Assembly: GCA_014529385.2 (NCBI GenBank)
Contig: CM043948.1
Span: 26,477,768 to 26,541,767 of the forward strand
Reading direction: 5' to 3'
DNA length: 64,000 bases
From: Adiantum capillus-veneris
Lineage: Eukaryota > Streptophyta > Polypodiopsida > Polypodiales > Pteridaceae
Shown piece after piece: positions 56,385-64,000 of the stretch. Below the pieces are notes generated by a model, which did no database searches, was not told the DNA's origin, and saw only the letters and a list, made by a program, of their open reading frames with translations. Made by a program: the position numbers and the translations under genes. Each line of letters opens with the position of its first letter. Position 1 is the first letter of the stretch.

Positions 56385-58011
56385 GTGGCTCAATTTTTAA
56401 TGAAGGAGTGCAATAGCTAATCACATTGGGTGTCGGCCAAGCCCTGCTGGCACGAAGAGAAAATGATCGGAAGGATGAATAGACCAAGGGGTTGTAGCCA
56501 TGTGCACTTTTTATTGCACCCGCACTTCAAACTATTCACCACGGTGTTGCTCCCATGTGCATTACTAGTTTGACAAAGATAGTGTGCTGCCCCATGCCTT
56601 GTCCTAGAAGCCCCGTCGACAAAGGTGGCTGTTGAATCCATAGTGGAGACTAGAAATTAGACACGTTGTGCTAGAGGTGATTGAAGGACTCATAAGGAGC
56701 ATGGTGATTGGAGGGATCGATACAGTAGATATGCTGGTAGCAACGGCATATCTATGGACACTTGCGATTCTTGGAAGAACTAATCTATATCCTACATGCC
56801 ATCTATACTAATTTATTAATCTATATCCTACATGCCATCTATACTACTCTATTAATCTATATAATACGTGCCATCTATACTACTCTATTATGGAGAATTG
56901 GATTATGCATGCCACGTGGAGGCTAGCACAATTTTGCACAGAGTTAGGGATTTGGATGCACAAGTGATTGGAACTTGAAGTCGGTCCACTGCAGCCTATA
57001 GGCCAATTGTCTAATAAAATGCAAAACCTGCAACACTACATTGTGTAAGCGTAGAAACTTAATTTGTTGCCGACCACCTATGGGCCTATATAGGCTACAC
57101 CGAATTTCCAAAAATATCAAGGAACTGGTGTATATCCTCATTTCCCTCAATATTAATTTATTCTATTTCTATATGATGATAATGAGTAGTCGGCTCGACT
57201 CGGCACAACATGATCACAAGGACCCACTTTTTCTACTCTTGCCTATATATCCTACTCTATTCTATATGATGATAATGAGTAGTCGGCTTGACTCAGCACA
57301 ACATGATCACAAGGACCCATTTTTTCTACTTCTGCCTATTCTATATGATGATAATGAGTAGTCGGCTCGAATCGACACAACATGATCACAAGGACCCACT
57401 TTTTCTACTCCTGCCTATCTATCCTACTTTCTACTCTATTAAGGACTACTCTATTAAGGAGACCAACAGTTCGACATGCCACGTGGCTTAACAAGAAGGG
57501 GGTGCTGAAATCTATACTTCTCTATTGTGGAGGGCCAAATTCAGGCAACTCCAGGTGGCTAGAAATGGGTACTAGCAAGTGGTGAGCGTGGAGGAAGCTG
57601 TGCGAGACCCGGAATCTTAGAGGAGAATAGGCGGGAGTTAGGAGCGGAGGCAAACAAGAGAAGGTAGTTGAAGGGGTATGAGAGAGAGAGAGAGATGGAT
57701 GGATGCAACTTTTGGATAGGTCTTTCAAAGCCTCTGTGAGGCTCTGTAGTGAAAAGTTGAGGGAAAAGCAAAGCACATGTGAACAGAATCACAAGTCGAT
57801 CAGTTGCAGCCTGCAAGACAATTGTCTAATAAAATGGCTCCATGCAATGCAAAACTTGTAACACTACTCTCTGCAAGCGTAGAAACCTAAATTTTTGCCG
57901 ACCTCCTATGGCCCTACACAGGCTACAACGGATTTCCAAACATCTCAAGGCACTCGTGTACACTGTATATCCTCATTTCCATATGACCGTGATGAGTAGT
58001 CCACTCAACTC
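55380..58011. repeat. Duplicated non-coding repeat region, possibly non-autonomous Helitrons
   Basis: No credible gene. Two segments occur twice: GGAGGGCCAAATTC...GTGAGCGTGGAGGAAGC (56058-56215 and 57528-57685) and CAATTGTCTAATAAAATG...CAAGGCACT-like sequence (57003-57130 and 57820-57950). Their spacing differs (about 950 versus 290 bp). TCTATACTACTCTATTA-like motifs precede several copies (56040, about 56792, 56835, 56873, 57510). Such motifs resemble Helitron 5' ends (TCTATACTA...), but no CTRR 3' end with hairpin was confirmed. Three tandem copies of a roughly 75-bp ATGATGATAATGAGTAGTCGG unit lie at 57174-57410. (GA)n at 55886 and 56211, and (TG)n at 56340-56384. Confidence 0.55.
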
Positions 58012-58217
58012 TGTTGGAATTAGGGTTGCAGAGAAACACATACAGCTTGGAGAAGACGAAGGAAGCTCAAGGCACTTAGTGTGCAATGGAAAGATAGATA
58101 GCCCTAGAGTGATGGGCGTATATACTATGCACGGGGGAAAAACCTCCTAAAGAGGGAAAAAATGCCCCGATGGTCCTAGTGTATTCACACACATCACTAC
58201 CACATGTATATGGTAAC
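58012..58217 (-). repeat. 3' LTR of the minus-strand copia element
   Basis: On the minus strand it starts TGTTACCATATACATG, directly after a polypurine tract (CCAGGGGGGATT, 58218-58230), and ends CCCTAATTCCAACA. About 206 bp. No matching 5' LTR was found at the other end. Confidence 0.7.
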
Positions 58218-59791
58218 AAATCCCCCCTGGAGTGATGCGGTGAATGAGAGCTGGCACATGAGTAAAGGGAAGTGCCATGCCCTGAGGACAGGATCAGTCC
58301 ACAAAGGGGAGTAAGACCAAAGCTTTGCGGAAAGATTCAAGCTTCTGACGAGACAATGCCTTTGTGAAAAGATCTGCAACGTTGTCCTGTGTTGGCACAT
58401 AAGCCAAGCTGATCTCTCCTGCTGAGAGCCTCTCCCTGACATATGGTAATGCACCTCAATGTGCTTTGTGCGAGCATGAAAAACTGGGTTCTTCGCAACT
58501 GCCAATGCGCTCTGACTGTTAGTGTAGATAGTGTTGGCAGTGTCTTGTCCAACACCCAAATCAGCCATAAGGCATCTGAGCCATACACATTCAACCGTAG
58601 CTGTGAAGACTGCCCTGTACTCAGCCTCACAACTCGAAGTGGCCACAGTAGGTTGCTTCTTGCATAACGGCCATGATATACATGAACTGCCAAGCATGAA
58701 ACAAAAACCACTTGTGGACACTCGCGTGTCAAAACAACCAGCCCAATCTGAGTCCGAAAAAGCATGTAAGTCTGGCAGCAATGATCCCCCCTTGGGATAA
58801 AACAAGCCAAGATGTAAAGTGCCACTAAGGTAGCGGAAAATCCTCTTGACAGCCTGCCAATGCTTAGACCCTGGGCTATGCATAAATCTGCTGACCTGTG
58901 AGACTGCAAACTGAATATCCAGCCTCGTGTTGCATACATAAATGAGGCAGCCAACAGCAGTTTGGTAAGAGTGACATCAGCAGGATCGCCAGCATCATGT
59001 AGACTCAACTTCAAACCTGTTTCCATGGGAGTGGCAATAGGTTTGCAATCCTCAAGTCCAAACTTACATAGCAATGTCTCTATGTAACTTTTCTGACACA
59101 AGGCAATACCACCATCACATTGCTTAAACTGTAAACCCAAGTAATGATGCAACAGCCCCAAATCTTTCATCTTGAAAGTAGAATTCAAATCAGCCTTAAA
59201 TTCAGCAATATGTCTCTCATTTGGTCCAGTGATCAGCAAATCATCAACATAAAGAACCACAATGAGAAGTACATCACCCTCACGCTTTACATACAATGTG
59301 CTTTCTATTGGACTGTTACGAAAGCGTCGTTTAACCAAATGAGTGTCAGCTTTCTCATACCAAGCACAAGGAGATTGCTTCAACCCATACAAAACCTTCT
59401 TACATCTGCACACTTTGTCCTCTTTTCCTTTTATGACGAAACCGTGAGGCTGTGTTACATAAACTTCCTCAAATATGTCACCATTCAAGAAAGCAGTAAC
59501 AATGTCTAATTGATGTACATCCCAACCAAAATGAGCTACCAATGCACATAGAAAACGTATAGTAGTCATACGACAAGTGGGAGCAAAAGTCTCTTCATAA
59601 TCTATGCCTTTTTGTTGTGCATAACCTTTTGCAACAAGTCGAGCCTTATGGCGATCGATCTCACCATCTGGCTTGCGTTTCAACTTGTATACCCACTTCG
59701 TACCAATGGCCTTTTTGCCAGGAGGCAAATCACATAAACTCCATGTGTCATTTTCTATAAGTGCATCATATTCTAATTGCATGGCAGCCAT
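58197..59791 (-). pseudogene. Reverse transcriptase and RNase H of the minus-strand copia element
   Basis: From 59791: MAAMQLEYDALIENDTWSLC and PPGKKAIGTKWVYKLKRKPD (RT start), GWDVHQLDIVTAFLNGD, the catalytic VVLYVDDLLITG at about 59240, and the 'KMKDLGLLHHYLGL' segment. A frameshift near 58900 moves into the RNase H frame (58197-58883): HWQAVKRIFRYLSGTLHLGL, FSDSDWAGC, STSGFCFMLGSS, CEAEYRAV, SALAVAKNPVFHARTKHIEV. The enzyme would copy element RNA into DNA in the particle. Motifs are well kept; the frameshift makes this copy inactive. Confidence 0.9.
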
Positions 59792-59806
59792 CCAATTTTC
59801 TGAATT

Positions 59807-60988
59807 CTATGCTTCATCAAAAGACAGAGGCTCCTCAACATCATGTAAGCTAGACATAGCCAAAGCATAACAATCTGATGCATAAGATGCATGGCGAGAG
59901 CCTGAACAAGTACGACTAGACAAAGGTGCATCCAATTTACTGTCATGCAAAGTGTGCACCAGCCATTTTGGCATACCTCTAGCCTGCTCATTTTCAGCCC
60001 TTTCCTCATCAAGTACATCATGTACATCTGCATCAGTAATAGGCTGATCTAAAACATTTTTAGAAACTCCCATAGGTTGTACATTTGCCTCATTGGAACT
60101 TACATTCGTATTTCCACCACTGAAAAGAGGCAACAAAGTGTCATAAATGTCCTGTGAGCTTACATTACTGTCTCTAGTACATGAAAGCAAGGGCTGAACA
60201 GAATCTTCCACAAACACTACATCCCGAGAAACCAGAATACGATTTGTTTGGAAGCGGATGATACAACCTGTAACCTTTGCCTTATCATCCAATTTTCTGC
60301 GCTGCACTTGTGGCACCAAAGCATATGCCAAACAGCCAAAAACACGCATGTGCTCAATAGAAGGCTTTCTATCATGCCATGCTTCATATGGAGTAATAGA
60401 CTGCAAAGCTTTTGTAGGACACCTGTTAAGTACATAAGTGGCACACATGATGGCCTCAAGCCAAAAAGAATGCGGAAAAGCTTGACTTTTCACCATACAT
60501 CGTGCCATTTCCGTCAATGACCTGTTTTTTGTCTCAGCAACACCATTTTGTTGAGGTGTATAAGGCACTGTACATTGTTGTTTTATCCCATGACTAGCCA
60601 GAAATACATTAAATTCATGAGACATATACTCCCCCCCTATATCGGAACGGAGGGTGCCCATAGTACATTCCGAGACATTTTCAGCCATAGCCAAAAATTG
60701 TTTGAAGCACATAAAAACTTCGGACTTCGCTTTAAGCGGAAATACCCATGCATGCCTGGAGTAATTATCAATGAAAGTACAGGTAATTGCCCAAGGACAG
60801 AGTTTGCATGGGCCTACAAACATCACTATGCACAAGCTGTAACTTGCATGTGGCCCGAACTGAATCATCCTTTGGAAATTTAGAACGCTGCATCTTACCC
60901 AAAATGCAGCCTTCACAAACATGTTTGACAGGTGCTTCAAGAGGCGGCAAAGAAGCAACCATATTCTGCAAACACAGCAAACTCGCAA
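59807..60988 (-). pseudogene. Integrase of the minus-strand copia element
   Basis: A 393-codon frame (60988-59807). A second frame (60768-60980) carries the preceding pre-integrase/zinc region (ACEGC-like: HVCEGCILGKMQRSKFP). The core has TFIDNYSRHAWVFPLK, GTLRSDIGGEYMSHEF and VPYTPQQNGVAETKNRSLTE, i.e. the D-D-E core with the second aspartate in LRSDIGGE. The C-terminal part is the linker to RT. A frameshift near 60780-60900 separates zinc region and core. Confidence 0.88.
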
Positions 60989-60991
60989 AAT

Positions 60992-61393
60992 TCAGATGAC
61001 CAAAACGTGCATGCCAAAGTTTTGCATCTGAAATAGCCCTTTAATCTGCAGCAACAGTTGCAAAATTTTTTCCACATTTGTCATACAAAGTGAGCTTATA
61101 CAGCCCACGGCACAAAAGCCCAGATGCAGCAATTTCATCACCAAAACTAAGATCATGAACTGTATATCTGTCATCCACAAATTTGACTACAAGTCCAAGT
61201 CTAGCAAGTGCGGATACAGAAAGATATTCTTCTTGATCCCAGGTACATAAAGTGCATCAACAAGTGTGAAGGAACTGCCATTAGCAGCAGTGAGCACAAT
61301 CTTTCCAACTCCCTGAACTGGATAAGAGGCGTTGTTGGCACAAATGATTGAATTCCCATGAGGAACAGACTCGAGAGAGGTAAACAACTCACG
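60992..61393 (-). pseudogene. Protease of the minus-strand copia element, degenerate
   Basis: Broken frames give WYFDSGATKHITS (end of the gag frame, about 61400-61440, catalytic D-S-G) and then VGKIVLTAANGSSFTLVDAL and YVPGIKKNIF (61187-61320), typical of copia protease. Several shifts follow toward integrase. Confidence 0.75.
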
Positions 61394-62044
61394 CTATGAG
61401 GTAATGTGCTTTGTAGCACCACTGTCGAAATACCACACATGTGAATCTGCAGCAACTGACAAGCATGCATCATGGAAAGCAGGATTGTAAGTGCACTCTG
61501 CACTAAAAGCCCATTCTACATCAACATCAGCAACACAATCTCCTTTCACAGAAGACTCAACAATGGCTACATTTGTAGTGGAACCAACATTTGCAGTGGA
61601 ACCACCCTCTTTCCACTTAGCCTCTTTGGCCTTCAAGTTAGAACGCGACTTGATCAAGTGATCATTGGCTTTACAATAATGGCAACGCATCTTCTTTTTT
61701 CCCTTATCACCAGAATTTCCAGACGAATTACTGCCAGCAGAAGCATTAGGGACATAATTTTTGCCACTCGTAGTAGAACCATAAGAAGTGGTTGCATTGT
61801 TGTTACCACCCTTTCTTTGAGAAGCAATAAAAGATGATTCAATTTCACGTTGTCTAGTCCTGTTTTTTCTAGAAAGTGACTCTTGCAACAACAATGTGCA
61901 TAATGCATCAAACTTGACAACTTCTGGATTTCCTTGGGTCATAAGTCTCCAAGTACTAGCAAAAGTCTGGTAAGGCATCAAGAACAGTCTGCACAAGGAA
62001 GCTAGCTCATTGATATCCTTGACACTAGCAAGGAAAGTGTCCAT
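61394..62044 (-). pseudogene. Gag C-terminal half of the minus-strand copia element
   Basis: The frame starts MDTFLASVKDINELASLCRL at 62044, which corresponds to the middle of copia gag, so the first half is lost. A Gly/Ser/Asn-rich linker and a zinc-knuckle region CHYCKANDHLIKSRSNLKAK follow; the last cysteine of the CCHC set is replaced by serine. The frame runs directly into the protease active site WYFDSGATKHITS. It would bind element RNA. Confidence 0.8.
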
Positions 62045-62046
62045 AT

Positions 62047-62130
62047 TGTTAGGAAATAAGACGTAGCTAAATAGATAATTGAGTAGATTACTTAATGGAG
62101 AGAGACAGATTTACATACACGAGATTATAG

Positions 62131-62169
<39 letters not shown>

Positions 62170-62800
62170 CATGATATATGTGGTTCACCCAATGTGGGAT
62201 ACGTCCACGGGAAAGCAGCCACTCAATGGCTTTAGCATTTCAAAAGAAGAAGTAGTTTACAAAGGGATTAAACCCTTAATAGAGCTCCTGCCTTGCTTCA
62301 CTCTCACCACCTCACACTCACCTTGTTGCATCAACTTCACACTCTGAAATGTGTGTAGAAATAGCCTCCTTTTATAGGCCAAAAGGGCTGCCCTCTCTTA
62401 CGAGAGGCAGCCATGTGTAGCCGCCCTTGTGCGAATAAGTCCAAATCGGACCCTCCAATCCGCCCATGTGTGGCCGCCCTTGAGAAGACAAGTCCGCTTT
62501 TGAATTCGGCCACCGGCCCCACCGGCCATTGACTTCCGACCACCGGCCATCGACCAACCGACCGGTTGTTTTCCGACCACTTTTCGGCCGCCGTCGGGCC
62601 ATAATATTCCGGCGAAAAGGAATATTCCGGCAAGGGGAAAAAAATCCGGTTGGGGCCTCCACCCTCGAGGCCCCTAAAGTTGCCCCTGATTCTTGTCCGT
62701 GAAAATTTTTGGTTTCCGGTGAGTGATTTTTGTTCACGCACGATGGCTTCTCCTCATAATGGGGGCCTTACAAATGTGCGCTTTTACCACAGAAAATTAC
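62047..62800 (-). repeat. LTR-like block, probably solo LTR or LTR of another minus-strand element
   Basis: A sharp break in copia gag occurs at 62047, where TGTTAGGAAATAAGACG begins. A minus-strand TATA box (CTATAAAAGG, 62367-62376) suggests an LTR in minus orientation. It includes (AG)n at 62133-62166. The far edge is not located; 62800 is an estimate. A CATAT duplication (62042-62046) was expected on the right but not found. The segment 62480-62600 is rich in GGCCGGTGG-type repeats; open frames there are artefacts. Confidence 0.45.
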
Positions 62801-63390
62801 AAGGGTAAATCAGGTTGCATACTTAACAGGTAGAATGTCCACGTGGACACTCTGAGGGAGTGTGGGGTCTACAGGAGGTCCTTTTTGGAGGTCTACTTGC
62901 TCTTGTAGATCTTCGGGGAATAGGTTGAGGCTCCTCATTTGGTTGACGTTGTTGCACATTGTCACCGTTTGCAGTCTCAATTAGGGCCCATTACTCAATT
63001 TTACGGGCTATTCTTGGCTATTGATCTCTTGTATCTATTTTGGGAGCTAGTATTTGAGGTTTGTACACTCTTGTATCCTATTATCCTAATGAAGCTTTGA
63101 GCAGACTTGACTCATTTGTGGTACTTATTTACTCAAAATACATTCCAATTTTGGTGTTCATTTTCATTTCTAGTTTCAGTGCTTATTTTCCCCAGTTCTG
63201 TGTTACATTTTGGTTCTAGTGTTGTCTGATTTGAAGTTCCAAATTGATTTGTACTAACACTAAATAGCAACCTAGAATAGTTTTCATAAGTGTTCAGCTC
63301 ATTCCATTCTGGCAATCACGGTGTCTTGAGCTAAGTTGCTCATGATAGTCATATTATCTCTCGGCTGATGTTAGAGCTATTAAATATCAT
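62801..63390. other. Intergenic stretch without recognised features
   Basis: No credible coding frame and no clear repeat were seen. It could include LTR or leader sequence of the gypsy element entering from the right. Confidence 0.5.
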
Positions 63391-64000
63391 TCATGCCGCC
63401 TAGAAGTGTAGCATGTAGTAGGAGTCCAGCTACTAGATTCATGGATGATGTGGACCATTCAACCCAATTCAAGAGGAGTCTAAGCAAGGATTCGACACTG
63501 AGAGAGAGCTCAAGAATGAGAAATATTTTCCTCTAGGATGAGGAATAGCTAAAGGGATTTTTAGTACTCAACATATTCTAGGCAAAGAAGGGTAGAGAGA
63601 GCAAAAATGGCAGACCCGGTCCCATGGATCTCTACATAGCAGGAAACATGCTGAAGAAAGTGAGGGCAACAAGAGGAGCCATTGGTTAGCAGGACCCAAA
63701 TCAACAAAGAAGATAGATAAAGACACACTAATTGAAACTCAAACTGACAACAATTGAGAAGCTGATACAAACCACTACAACAAAAGGAAATCCAAAGTCA
63801 AGAAATCAGTTCCCAAAACTAGAGGCAATATTCACAATCATTCTACTAATATAAAAATTTTATTTCAAATATTTAAAGGAGGAAAGAAGGATGACCTGGA
63901 TGTTCACATCCAAGCATTTGAGCAGTACATTGAGCTCAAGGATATCGATGAAGATGAATGGGTGGAATATTTTCCCCAGACACTCAAAGAGGTAGCCAAG
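63391..64000 (+). pseudogene. Ty3/gypsy gag start (runs off the right edge)
   Basis: A likely start is ATG at 63391 (MPPRSVACSRSPATRFMDDV), followed by a stop and shifts. The last 150 bases read, in one frame, FKGGKKDDLDVHIQAFEQYI then ELKDIDEDEWVEYFPQTLKE, the start of a Retrotrans_gag domain ('F.G....D...H...FE...' and 'W...FP.TL'). The rest is outside the window, so the family and completeness cannot be judged. Confidence 0.6.

Larger units (their letters stand above)
58197..62046 (-). mobile_element. Minus-strand Ty1/copia element, 5' end lost
   Basis: Gag, protease, integrase, RT and RNase H lie in this order on the minus strand from 62044 down to about 58200, ending at a polypurine tract and LTR. 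Several frameshifts. The gag start and 5' LTR are missing because an unrelated LTR-like block begins at 62047. Confidence 0.88.

Noticed and set aside
62337-62741. 134-residue minus-strand protein with Gly/Arg-rich repeats
   Set aside because: Lies in an LTR-like block next to the TATA box and reflects GGCCGGTGG-type repeats; no domain seen.

Overview
The window is plant nuclear DNA made almost entirely of transposable elements. I see no host gene with its own promoter, no rRNA or tRNA gene and no CRISPR array. Evidence for a plant: Ty1/copia and Ty3/gypsy polyproteins of plant type (including a chromodomain gypsy and a gypsy with a tRNA-Asp-type primer site), a CACTA/EnSpm element with Transposase_21, DUF4218 and DUF4216 protein segments, a TR-GAG element, and long CT/AC microsatellites. 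The species cannot be fixed from this sequence; a large, repeat-rich vascular-plant genome fits best.

Layout, left to right. (1) 1-2313: 5' end of a minus-strand Ty3/gypsy element (gag start plus a 2.0 kb LTR), inserted in the reverse transcriptase of (2) chromodomain gypsy copy A (pol 2314-5284, 3' LTR from 5285). That LTR is split by (3) a complete 8.15 kb CACTA element, 6054-14205, with a 3-bp AAG target duplication. (4) From about 15990, a degenerate Tat/Athila-like gypsy, element C, is spread over the rest of the window: leader 15990-19732, gag 19733-22310, gag-pro linker about 28030-28700, and protease/RT 52992-55350. It is broken up by a TR-GAG element (16888-19660), a 5.7 kb non-coding insertion (about 22310-28020), chromodomain gypsy copy B (28701 to about 50011) and a small copia element (50028-52986). 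(5) The LTR of B is itself split by element D (33991-49913), a 15.9 kb gypsy with matching 0.95 kb LTRs and an ATTTT target duplication. D carries gag and protease but no reverse transcriptase or integrase. (6) D is in turn split by a gag-deleted copia element (43241-47839, target duplication TTGAG). (7) 55380-58011 is a non-coding duplicated repeat region, 58012-62046 a minus-strand copia element, 62047 to about 62800 an LTR-like block, and the right edge enters another gypsy gag.

Copies A and B act as each other's empty-site controls: B shows the CACTA target unoccupied (33265-33267) and A shows the D target unoccupied (about 14930-14935). The order of events B into C, D into B, copia into D is therefore well supported.

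The most unusual content is in element D. Its leader holds seven full copies and one half copy of a palindrome built from AGACATCCTACG and its reverse complement, set about 124 or 285 bp apart. Related element C has palindromes of different sequence at the same 285-bp spacing. Just before its 3' LTR, D carries an in-frame piece of a DEAD-box RNA helicase, preceded by a 31-bp copy of the LTR tip. Together these make D a candidate for a non-autonomous retrotransposon with a structured leader and a captured host gene.
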